64,000 nucleotides of DNA from Trichaptum fuscoviolaceum. Taxonomy: Eukaryota > Basidiomycota > Agaricomycetes > Hymenochaetales > Trichaptaceae. The stretch's first letter is position 1. Each line of letters opens with the position of its first letter. The translations under genes and the position numbers were made by a program. This document shows positions 45,596-56,769 of the stretch, one piece after another. The notes under the pieces were generated by a model. The model worked only from the letters and a program-made list of their open reading frames with translations. It was not told the origin of the DNA and searched no databases. The DNA lies in contig CAJSYZ010000008.1 in NCBI GenBank assembly GCA_910574455.1, positions 186,001 to 250,000 of the forward strand, in the 5' to 3' direction.

Positions 45596-46925
45596 ATGGA
45601 CCCGACATATCCACTCGTGCCCATAGCAAATTTCATCGCTTGCGCTCTTGCCATCATTCCATTACACCATATGGTTCACAGATCTTGGAATACAGGCGTT
45701 TATATATATTTGCTCTGTAGCTCTTCTTCTCAAACCTCACATTTGCAGTGGGAACCATTGTCTGGTCAAATGATGATAATGATAAAGCTCCAGTCTGGTG
45801 CGATATCGGTAAGTTTACTACGTAATAAAAGTTTTTTATGAATTGCTAAACTTTGGTTGGAAGCATCACATCTAATTGTACTTGTGAATGCCGGAATTCC
45901 GGCATGTTCGTTTGTCATCACACGAAGGCTCTATAAGATTACAAGACTACGTGATGCAATGGTTAGCAGACGTCAGGAAAGTGGCATCTCGTGGATTTCC
46001 GTTTCTTTATTTGAAATTTACGTGAATTTACAGAGGCTTATCGAGCTACTATTGGAGCTAGCGTTCTGCGTTGGACTACCTGTCATTATCACCGGTCTTT
46101 GTGGGTATACATTTTATCAAATATCACGTTTTCTAACCAGGGTGAGTAGACTATATTGTTCAAGGCGCCCGTTACCAAATCATTGAAGAGTTGGGATGTG
46201 TATTTGTAGAAGTCACTTCAGGAGTGAGCCTTATCCTGATTGATTCATGGTCAATCATATTTCCATTTATTTCTCTCATATTTTATGCACGTAAGTAATT
46301 GCGTCATCAACCACTAGTTTAATTCCTGGGACTCAGCAATTTCTTCCCAGCACGAATTATCTATACACTCTATCGACACCGCAGAGAGATGAACGATTAT
46401 CTTGATAGCTGTGATGCGGAGCTTAGCCAAAGCCACCTTTATCGGTTGTTCGCGTTAGGATGTTTCGATTTAATTGTCACACTACCGATCGCCGTAACAA
46501 ATCTGGTCTTCAATTTCATAAGTGACCCATCGTTCATTTTCTACCAAGGATGGACGCTAATTCACTCGGACTGGGAGCCAGCTCTTATTCCAAAGAGCAT
46601 ATGGTCAGCAGATAAGGTGTCTGCATCTACTGTATACTGGGACGAATGGATCAATCCTTTTTTGGCGTTGGTTTTCTTCGCTCTGTTTGGTCTTACTTCA
46701 GAAGCTAGGGAAGAGTATCGTAAATTATTTCGTTTCCTCAGGAGACCTTTCGCTGTCAGGCAAGCGGACATCAAAGAGGAAGTGTTGCCGGAAGCTGTTT
46801 TCGAATGTGGAAGAGTAACCGATGCGACGAACATCTCAGGCAGGTACGTTTTAATTATATTACCTATATGCAAGCACTCCTCACTTAAATCACATAGCTA
46901 CACTCAAGCAGATATTTTGGCATGA
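45596..46925 (+). pseudogene. STE3-type pheromone receptor-like gene, disrupted (R6)
   Basis: The gene model matches the paralogs (45596-45808, 45864-46100, 46150-46290, 46351-46843, 46898-46925), but exon 1 is 213 nt instead of 211. An extra TA in the TATATATAT run at ~45,701-45,709 shifts the frame. In the restored frame, TAG stands at 45,718-45,720 where paralogs have Trp. Downstream exons are otherwise open: FVITRRLYKITRL, YYIVQGARYQIIEELGC, LYRLFALGCFDLIVTLPIAV, DEWINPFLALVFFALFGL, final exon YTQADILA. Like R4, intron 2 begins GAAAGTGG and is 57 nt without stops (multiple of three). The otherwise intact coding suggests recent loss, or a sequencing error to rule out. Confidence 0.85.
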
Positions 46926-49900
46926 CGTACTATCCTATCTATCCGTGGCAGTCACTTATTTCGAGGCAAAGACCAGAAATCTCGTATCTATTTGGGATTG
47001 TGCGGTGCTGGAGTTTTGTTCGGTCAAATTGTAATTTTATAAATGTATACAACTGTCTCTCTCCAAAGTTCAAGTCAGCCTAAAGAGTTGACGAAACGCA
47101 AACCACGCACAACCTAGGGGGTGCAAAGAGCGATTTCAAGTTGATGCACCGCTAAGATCCAAAATAATTGAATGCATTCGATACATGTAACGTCCCAGAG
47201 ATTTAGGAAGAGTGAACTGCCACTTACTACATCCACGATTCTTCGCCTTCTTGTGATGATAATTTTCATCTCATCGTAGGGAGAACGATACAGGCAGAAA
47301 AACTGGTTACCGAAAGCCAGGTTGTATACGAAATCACACCTTCCATCTCTGATGCTTGATCTTGCTATTGATAATCTTTCGATGCGAACTTCGGCGTTTT
47401 CCCATCAGATCATGACATGGAGAGGACAATGCTGATGTGTTTTCTCCATGTTTATTGCCACAACATAGCGCGGTGAGTGGCATCTCCCCATCTCCGGGAG
47501 CCGACAATGTTTAGCGTGTACACGGTACGCTATGAACATGGGCATAGTGGGCATTGGTCCCATCAGCCTTTCCGATAAAACGTTAATCTCAGAGAGGATT
47601 TAAGACGGATTAAGATATCTGCGAAAAACAGATATACATATAGTCAAGTCAGCGACCACGACTTCTGGAGATGCAGAATCAGCACAAGATGATACCTACC
47701 CCACTGATGGGATGGAAGACGCAGGCCGCATTTCAGGACGTTCACAGCTACTAATACACCATCGACGAACCATGTCCAGTATGTAACGTGCCGCGTGTCC
47801 TAGGAATTAAGAGTAGACCTTATCGTCTAGTTTTCTTTGAAGACAACAAGTGACAGCCAAGAGGTTAGCAGCACCCAAACTAAATGTACGCACCGAGAGA
47901 TCCGGGAAGCAATGCTACTGGCCAGCAAGATAGAAGAAAGGGTGAGGGCCAGAAGGCTTGATGGCAGTGGTAAGTTCGTTTGAGAGGCCTCGAGGTCAAA
48001 CTGCGACTGCGTCCCAAACTGCGTGTAGGCTTGAGACTCGTCGATTATCAATAATGAGTGGCGGACTGATGGACTGAGAAAAGAAAGCAAGTTAGTACCT
48101 TGACGAGTGACCGCGCTCCTTCGATTGATGGATATAAGAAGTATTCACCTGCCCCTTTCCAGGTGCCGTGGAGGCTCCAGCAGGTTCGTCCGTATTTCGT
48201 AATTGCTGAGAGTCGCGCAATTTTACTGCAATAGTGAAAGCACCATCAACGATAGGGCAACACGTGGAGGAAAAGAGAGGGAGTCCTATCCCGAAGGTCG
48301 ATCGCGGAGATGGAAGACGGTCATGATGCGTAGTTACTCGCGAACTTGTCAGATGCCAATTTCGATACGCCAATAGGGATGTTGACAGCAAAGTATCTCA
48401 ACGTGGTGCGGAGAGCGCAGCCGCAAGCTATGCCACGCTCAATCGAATATCTAAAGTCGAGGCCAAACATGGAGCCACAGTCATGTCTAGAGCTTAGATG
48501 TTGTCTAAGGTACGTGGTACGTGGCTACCGAAAGAAAGTATCAGGTAAAAATCGATCTTCCGGTGAGAATTCAGATGAATGTACCACTGCATGAGAACCC
48601 AAAGCCGCGGGGAGTTCGGGAGTGCTCGAGTGCTACTCAGACAAGACTTCTCGGATTGTAAGCTAGACTACATATCCGAGTCAGACTCGACACCAAGTCT
48701 CATTGTCGATGATAGCCACAGTAACACATGCGGCTATAACTGTACCGAGAATTATATGTAAAGAATAAGCCTTTGAACAGAGCATAAAAAGACGCACGAA
48801 TGGATTCTCATTATTTTCCATTTGTCAAAAAGTGCTGACGTATCCTCGACAACGATCCTGTGTCCGAAAAGCTCCTTCGTCTCCTTTTCTGACCCTATCG
48901 GCGGGTTGACGATTGATGATGGTAATTGCTGACGAAGTCCAGTGTAAAATTTGTTGAGCGCGCTGGGACACTTCTGTGTCCGAGATCGTCATAGCTGTTG
49001 TTTAACTGTCTTAAGCCTCGGTACAGTGATGGCGGCGGCTTTGGTCGCCAACTTGAACGTTTGCCACTGTGCCAGTGGCTGTGACTCGAAGTCACGGTGC
49101 CGCGTGCCAGCCTGCGTGTCACAGCGGTAAAATTGCGCCGATTATGTCAGCTTCAAGTTCAAGGCCATCTCAGGGCCTCAGGCTCAGGCTGTAATTTGTA
49201 ACTCCGCTCGCGCCCTCTTCAACATCGACTACTACATATCAAGTGCTGCCTCTCAACGTCGGGTTCACAATTTTCTAGCCCATGAGCTGACAAGTTCTGC
49301 GAAGCAAGAAGTACAAGTTACGAGAGAATGGACGCAGCGTATAAGAGGAGTCCCTTTGCACCCAACTACTAATCCTCTATTCTAAATCCATCACTACATG
49401 TAAGTAAAGGGAGCCTCCTCCTTATTTGCTATCTCCGCCGCCTTTCTTGTTTCACTAAGGCATCAGCGGCTCTTCGATGGGAATCCAAGGACGGATTATC
49501 GACACGCCTCGTAGAATCATTACATCGCCATGGGCGTTAATCAAATGTCCATCTTTAAAGAAAGATAGAATCTCTCATCTCGGATAAAGTTGCGGTCGCT
49601 CATTACACCAGTGCATACGCTCTTTGGCGCGTTAGCTCGATCGTGATCTGTGAGTGAAGACACTAAAGCAGTGGTGCATAGCGCTAACTATCTACCAGCA
49701 CATGGTCTCAATTGCAGCACTTGGAGGCGACCTCGTGCATATTGGTACTATTACTACTAGTAATAGGTGACCGGGAGCCGAACTAAGGTTCACTTCACGG
49801 AGCTGACTTTTGGATTTCACGTTTTTGCCATTCATTAGGTCTGATCCCATCATTATGCTTCACTTGCCTCAGACACCACGGATAACTTGATGCACAGCAG

Positions 49901-50242
49901 GTACACCTCGTAGTTTCACTTTCGAAAGGAAGTCAATGACAGGGAACTGTAACGATCTGTGGAAAGTGATGATGTCGGGAATGAACGCGCGCTAACTTGA
50001 AGCCGCTCATCCATCATGAATTACAGCTTCCACTGTGAAAATACAAGGATCGGGTTGGCCTGAGCTTCTCATTGAAGCCCATGGTTATTTGTTTCATTAT
50101 GATTACAAAACCCTGTGTCTGTGAGTATGACCGTGGTGCATCAGCGCTAGCGTTGTGCTTATAATGGTTTCACATTTAGCATGCTCGAGTTCACCCACCC
50201 TCACCTCGTCTTCTGTTATTGAAGCTTTGTTCTTATTTAACG
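46926..50242. other. receptor-associated repeated module, copy 2, and unannotated flank
   Basis: 47.88-48.75 kb is the second copy of the module at 37.6 kb. A plus-strand frame open from 48,346 with ATG codons at 48,376 and 48,469 ends DECTTA at 48,594, a CaaX-like tail (see findings). On the minus strand two adjacent frames (48,391-48,092 and 48,090-47,827) look like exons of the decayed companion gene. 48.8-50.2 kb shows nothing recognisable. Confidence 0.45.
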
Positions 50243-51592
50243 ATGAACCCGACATACCCGCTTGCGCCTATAGCGAACTTCATCGCCTGCGGTCTTACTA
50301 TAACCACTCTATCCCATATGGTTACGCGTCCTTGGAACACAGGTGTCTACATCTTTGCTCTATGGCTGTTTCTTCTTAGCTTCTCGACTGCGATCAACGG
50401 CATCTTATGGTCAGACAATGTGAAGGACACAGCACCAGTGTGGTGCGATATCTGTAAGTCTTTTCAGCAACGCTCTGTTATATCAGGACAACTGAAGACA
50501 GGATTGAAAGCATCTCATCTTATCCCACTTGTGAATACTGGAATCCCCGCATGTTCCTTTGTTATCACGCGAAGACTGTATAAAATCATAAGACATCAAG
50601 GTACACTGGTCAGCAGACGACAGGTAAGTAGCCTCTATCGTTGGATTATCTGGACTTGTTTTCATTCGGACTACAGAGGCATATCGAGCTACTATTGGAG
50701 TTGGTAATGTGCGTCGGCATTCCTATTGGTGTCACGGGTCTCTGTGAGTGTCTTGGGAATATATCAATGCCCATTCTAACACATGAAAAGACTATATTGT
50801 TCAAGGCGCTCGCTATGTGATTATTGAAGAGTTGGGGTGTGCTTATGCAGAAGTTTTCTCTGGAGTTAGTGTGATCCTCGTTGATTCGTGGTCAGCAATA
50901 TTCCCGCTTATATCTCTCGTATTTTATACGCGTAAGCATTTCCATAATAGTGAAGTGCGGCTACTGTACTGATTACATTGACAGCACGAATCATCTATGC
51001 AATCTATAGGCACCGCAAAACTGACGGCAGGGAATCGAATGCCGGCCTTGGTGGCTCTAACGAAGGGCTTCAAGTTAATGCAAGCGACTTCTATCGGATG
51101 TTTGCACTAGGCTCGCTCGACTCTTTACTCACATTGCCGCTTTCTACTCTTGTAATTGTTCTCAACTTCGTAGAGTCTCGACCATCATTAGATTTCTATC
51201 AAGGTTGGACATCCATTCACTCGAACTGGAAGCCGGTCCTTGTTCCAAAGAGTATATGGTCAATGAATAAGTTGACTGTAGGATCATTGTACTGGGGCGA
51301 ATGGATCAACCCTTTCACCGCAGTGATATTTTTCGCTCTATTTGGTATGACTCAGGAAGCCCGGAAAAGATACCAAACAATCTTCCGCTATTTGGGTAGG
51401 CCGTTCGGTGTCATGCAGTTGGAAGTTACAGAAGATGAGCTACCACCCGTTGATTTTGGAAGTGGAAGAGAAACAGGCGCGACTAACACATCGAACACTA
51501 TGACCAAGTAAGTCTTAAGCATAACTACGTATGATAAAACAAATTTCAAGCTAATATAAAAATGTAGCACCCAAGCGGATGACATGGCATGA
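50243..51592 (+). CDS. STE3-type pheromone receptor-like GPCR (R7)
   Basis: Exons 50243-50453, 50511-50623, 50677-50743, 50791-50931, 50985-51507 and 51568-51592 give 359 aa, fully in phase. Begins MNPTYPLAPIANFIACGL (Asn for the usual Asp2). Further segments: KDTAPVWCDI, FVITRRLYKIIRH, YYIVQGARYVIIEELGC, DFYRMFALGSLDSLLTLPLS, GEWINPFTAVIFFALFGM. The third cytoplasmic loop is ~6 residues longer than in R5 (REMSS-equivalent region reads KTDGRESNAGLGGSNEG). Intron 2 is a normal 53 nt GTAAGT intron. The last exon encodes TQADDMA. Confidence 0.9.
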
Positions 51593-53750
51593 ATAGGTAG
51601 TCAAGATACATCTGAATACATCCAGAGAAGTTATAGTGATGAAGTGGGCAGAGATACATGTTAATTATTCGAACTTTATGTCAAGCGAATTCCCGCCTAT
51701 CTTCGGGAATCGATAATTCTTAACCAGAACATGCGCATAGTCCTGTTGGATATTTAGTTCGACAGTCGCTCATGGTAAGCCACAGATTCGGAGTTGAATA
51801 TCTAAGAAGGATAGAAACAGAATCAAATTAGCCAAGATAACCTCTTGAGAATATTACTTGGCACCGAACCTGTCGTGATGGAAAACGTAGACCGGGCGTC
51901 CAAACAGTCACAACTACATCTGCTAGCCATGTCCAATGCGCGTACTGGCAAAATCGCAAAAGTTTAAAATTTAATCTTATCGTTTGGTTTATCTTCAAGA
52001 CAGCAATTGTTGGCCAAAATGTTCGGTGTACTTCAATATCGAGTGCCCACCTTCCTCTTTCCAGGTGTCGCGGTGGCTTCGACATGTGCGAAGGCTTTCG
52101 CCCTCTTCTCGTAACTGCTGAACGTTTCCCCGCAAGAGTGTAAGCATCAACAACGATAGGGCGACACCAAAAGGCCATGAGCTGAGACCCATCCCGGTGT
52201 GGTCGAACCCAGAGGTGAAAGCGCGACATAACACGTAGTTATTCGCAAAGCTATCAGACTTTAACTTCGTTACACCAATATGGGTGTTGACGGCAAATTG
52301 TCTCAACGCGGTACTGCCAGCCTACAGTGGTACGGAGAGCGCAGCCGTAAGCTACGTTGCGCTTCATGCCAGTATCTAAAGCCGAGGCCATACGTGAATC
52401 GGTTGACATGAATTCGGAGAGTTATACGGCCGCACAAAGCTCTTCTTGCAAAGCGTCGGAGCCCAACTTCACAGATATGGTCATACGGTTGCTGCCCATG
52501 TTTAACGGGGAACAGACAAGACAACTCTGCCGCTCATGTGCGACCTCGAAGCGTGAAGCTGCGGCTTGGGATGCAGTAGTGGTGGTTTTCCGGTGGAAGG
52601 ATTGAAGGACCATCAGTGGGATGCAGGAGACCATAGCAGCAGCAACATGGAGTCTACATCAGAAGCTGTCACTGAAAGAAGCAGTGGAAATGGAAGAAAC
52701 CGCACAGGCCTGTTCCTTCCTCAGTCCCCGCACCATCAACAATTCGGACATCTTCAACGCACTGCATTAGAAGTAACCATTCTTCATCACAGCTTCCGAG
52801 TAGCCCATTGATAGAACGAGGAGTTTCGAGCTATCGGATGGCAAAGTGCTTGAGTTTGGATACGTAACCGTGGAACGTAACCTTTCGGGTGTCTTGTATC
52901 AGTGTTTTGTTCCATGTAGGCCTGATGCATAAGATCCGAGAGCCGGAAGCCCTAATCGTCGTAGAAGCTCTTCGAAGTGTAGGCTGTCTGGGAGCTCGAT
53001 AGTATCTTCGGCATGCAACATTTGGAAATCGAGGAAGAGGAAGCTAAACATCAATATTTCAGTGAGAATTTGATAGACTCACAGTATCACGTAGCTAGCC
53101 TCCCAGCACAAAATTATAGAACGGACATAAATTCGTTGCCCAGATTATGCGTCATACTGAGTAGAAGGTCAAAGGTAGTGATAGGCGTGGCTATTGCGGT
53201 ACTGGAAAGTGTATGTAAGAAACAGATGTCGCAGGATAGCGGTCTCGGAAAGAAAAACACGCACACATTGTTTCGCTCTTCCTTTCCGCGAACCACATGC
53301 ATCCTCAGCGCACCCACAACATCAAGCCTGCACTCGCAAATCTGTCATCATTTTCAAATACGCTACCGACGGGCTGAGAGTGACCATTGATGGCGAAGGG
53401 CAGGATAAAATTCGCCGGTTCTGTTACTAAGGACTTTGTCGTCTCCGTAGGTTGTCATGGCTAGTAATTCACATTGGAGCAAGCAGAGAAAGAAGAGCAA
53501 ATTTTATGTCAGCTCCGGTAAGAATCTCAAAATTTGGTGAGATTGAACTTGAACGTACGAAATCCGAAAATCACATTGGATTTGATTGTTTCTGACCGAT
53601 GGGCCATGGATGGCAAACTGAGTTAAAGGCGTATGTTTGTATGAGGTGCAAGTTGTCTGATTAGCCCAGAGATTCGCTAGTCTCGGTTTGTCGGTGTCCG
53701 CTTGGTCTTGTCTTCGTCGTCGGCGTCATTGTGGCACAATCACTTAAGCC
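51593..53750. other. receptor-associated repeated module, copy 3, and flank
   Basis: 52.0-52.7 kb is the third copy of the module. Minus-strand frames here include one ending CAAV (stop at 52,422-52,424) and one from ATG 52,763 to TGA 52,662 reading MQCVEDVRIVDGAGTEE and ending HCFFQ. Both are discussed in findings. 53.2-53.4 kb shares the AAACACGCACA motif with 38.46 kb and 32.25 kb. Nothing else is recognised. Confidence 0.45.
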
Positions 53751-56700
53751 CATATTTTCAGAAAATTACCTCTAATAGAGGGTGATTGAATCAAATGATT
53801 AAATCACTGATTCAATCAGATGATTGAATCATATATTAAGTTAGTTACAATTATTACACAATAGTGCTATCGTTATATTGAATAATAATGATATTAATTA
53901 AATGAAGCCATTTTTACACTCAGGGATACAATTACAGCAAATAAAATGATTTGTTCTACAGCTCCGTGCATAATTGAGGAGCTTCACGCGCGTACATTTG
54001 GAGGTGGTATGGCTCCATTGAAAGGGGTGAGGAGATGGGAGGGTAGGGCGTTGAGTTTCTGCAACTTGATAAGGACGCGAATTTGCGTAAGCTCATTACG
54101 TCCAAGCTCAGAGCCTGCCAGTGGGCGTCGCGATGCGTCTCGTAGGCAGAAGGACGAAGACTCACCTTGTTTAGCAATGCCAGCTGGTCTGATGTCCGTT
54201 CCCATTCCATCTCTCCGCCTGCAAACTTGCACCCAAGTTGCGGAAGCACAGGTCAGCTGAGGTCCACAGGTAGCAAGGAAAAACTCACTTGAGAATCCTT
54301 ACACGATGTCTGCTTCAGCGTATACCCTTCCCAGCCGATAGCCAGTCCCTTGTCCCGGTAGCGGAGGGTACTACTTCGGACTTGCTACTCGATACACTCG
54401 GCAAATGTTTGCGCAACGACTCTGGACGTGGTGAGGCTGGTTTGTCGAGCAATGGGGATTGCGGAGGTGAGGGTATTCGGACATGTTGTCTCTACAATGA
54501 CTTCGGCGCGCTCTTTCCACCCTTCCTCTGCAGATTCCCTATGTGCCGCAAGACATGAGAAATGGGTCGCGTCAATATGGGGTGGACATTGCTCACTAGT
54601 AGTTGGTAATCTTAATGGCAAACATGGATCAGACTTAACTCTCCTTCTCGGCTCAGGCTTTATGTGGCTCGTCAAGCTCCCTTCTTCGAGACGAGCACCA
54701 AGGTCAACGACTCCAGCCCACCGAAGGTGAGCTCGCTGTTGTTCGTGCCAACCGCAACACGCCCGAGCTTGGAGCTCGTGATCGCGTCCGCGATGTCGCC
54801 GTTCTGCCCGAGGCTCTCGACGGGGGTGAGGACGCCCTATTGAGAGAACGTCGACTGTGCAAGGCCCATGAGCCCGTTGAACGGCACCGCGCCCGACGCA
54901 AAGTCCTGTGTCTCCTGAGGCGCGACGCCGAACGTGTGCATGGGCAGAGCAAGGCCTGCGATGGTGACGTCGTCTGTTACGATGGCGCCGGCAACGGCGC
55001 CCGATGTCGATGACTTGTTGTTCATAACTTGCAAGAAGGAGACTGTCGAGTAGAGGCTACACCGCGTGTATATAATGGGTGATTCAGCCTAAACAACCTT
55101 GTTCGTGATCTGCAGGGGTTGAGACTGTTGTCACCGTAAGTCTGCGAAAAGAAAATAGAAAGATAAAAACTCACCTTCACGATGTGCTCGACGTCCCCAG
55201 CATTGTATTCCGCCCGTGAAAGAGAACGAGCGACAGGGATGAGATCAAAGGAGTCAAAGGACAAGCTGCTAACAGCCTGTGGCTCGAGTCATGATCGTCG
55301 TCACGGTCACGCCATCGTGACAGCACTCGTGACACACGCGCCACTGGCAGCCTGAGGTGAGAGTCTGAGACGCGTTCACCGCACTCAGTTTCCTTCTCTT
55401 CCCTCATGATCGTCAGCCCCCTATGGAAGTTATACGGCCGCCCAGTGCTCGATAACTGTCTCCTCGCCAACTGCGCGCTTGTGATCAGTTAGGCATGCGA
55501 CACATTTCTCTGCGCTCAGAGACCGCCTGCAAATCCTTCCGCGCGGTCGACAGCAAGACAAAGGGGACCGTGAGCACGACGAGGTCCTTTCGAGGCGAGG
55601 ATCGAACTGGAATCTCGTACTGCAGAGGTTGAATCGGTCTGCTGGTACGTCCTATCTTCTTTTTCTTCTTCTTTTCTCTGTGCTGATCTCTCTTTTGCCT
55701 TTGCTCGCCACCCCCGACATTCACACTGCTCGTCCAACGACCGCAACACGCCCCATCTCCTGCACTCATGATGTCGCCCCACCAGCAGTACACGTCGTCA
55801 GCCAACTTACCATTGCATCCCATTGGCGCCTGCCGCCGTCGTTGTCTCGGTCCACGGCTTGCTCACCCTCTCCAGACCCACTCAGATTCGCCCAAGCCCG
55901 AATCCCCTGGCGGAGAGGCACTCGACACCCCACCAGCCCAGTTAATCCCAGCCGCAGCAGGCGCAGTCGCTGGAGATTGGCAAAGGTAATAGCGAGGCTA
56001 GCACGGCAGAGGCAGTCCAGCAAAAGACAAGGTAGAAAGGTACGTCGAACTGCTCTCCTAGTAGTGTGATAGAAAGGTGCTTAAAGTCGGATGTTCACAT
56101 TCGTCCGTTTATCTGCTTGCGTTCGCGCAGAAACTCTATGAAACTCCGTGTTGAACATGGATGACGTGCACACCAGGCGTCCCTCTCTCCCATTTCATTT
56201 TCCGAGGAGGCATTGAACGATGACGCACCCACGTCCAAACCCACTCCTGCTGCGCTTATGAACTCCCCACGGGACGCCTGGCAAAGCGTCGTAACCGTGG
56301 CTCCAGTCCTTTACCCCGTACTGTTTGTTCGCCGCTATTGAGGCCACAGCTCCCGCGCCTGCGCCTTCCGCCCAGCAGAAGCGCGGCGCCAGCCCCTCTC
56401 CGAAACCCAAGGCGAAGACGGGCCCTCTTTCGGTCCCGCTTTCCAGCAGGAACGAGACGTACGGTGGCCAGATCGCACGCTCGGACCCCGTCAAGTCACA
56501 CATTCACCGCGATGCCAGCGGGTGTCCGACTTGCGATGACACTCATTCTGGCGTCGAGTAACTTACACAGTAAATTGATATACTTTATGTATTCTATAGT
56601 AATTTACACAGTAAACTAATATTCTTTCTGTATTCTATATTAATGTCCAGTACTATTAAAGAAAATCTTGCTTGCCTGATTGAATAAATGATTCAATCAA

Positions 56701-56769
56701 CTGAATGAATCCGTGATTCAATCACCTGATTCAATCTCCCTCTATTAGAGGATAATTTCTGAAAATATG
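53751..56769. mobile_element. ~3 kb TIR element carrying host gene fragments
   Basis: 53,751-53,830 (CATATTTTCAGAAAATTACC, CTCTAATAGAGGGTGATTGA) is the imperfect reverse complement of 56,690-56,769 (CTCTATTAGAGGATAATTTC, TGAAAATATG). Both ends contain several copies of the palindromic subterminal motif TGATTGAATCA. Flanks read AAGCC| on the left and |CCCTTG on the right; no clear target duplication could be fixed. The interior has a GC content and texture unlike the ends, and includes an aspartic-protease fragment, but no transposase. It is therefore a non-autonomous, Pack-type element in appearance. Confidence 0.75.
54690..55034 (-). pseudogene. aspartic protease (A1, pepsin-like) fragment
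   Basis: Minus-strand translation from 55,034: NNKSSTSGAVAGAIVTDDVT, IAGLALPMHTFGVAPQETQ, DFASGAVPFNGLMGLAQS, an in-frame TAG (54,840-54,842) after TFSQ, then GVLTPVESLGQNGDIADA and SELTFGGLESL. This matches the N-lobe/inter-lobe region of secreted basidiomycete pepsin-like proteases. The catalytic DTGSS motifs are not present in the fragment. It lies wholly inside the TIR element at 53.75-56.77 kb and looks captured. Adjacent minus-strand exonic sequence (55.0-55.8 kb) may be further pieces of the same gene. Confidence 0.75.

Noticed and set aside
52422..52634. 70-codon minus-strand frame ending CAAV
   Set aside because: The homologous frame at 38.14-38.40 kb reads through the same Cys-Ala-Ala-Val without a stop. 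Val is a poor prenylation X residue and the composition is not precursor-like.
55555..55640. tRNA-like T-loop (GTTCGATCC) on the minus strand
   Set aside because: No matching A-box or acceptor stem. The stretch lies in protease-derived or adjacent sequence within the TIR element.
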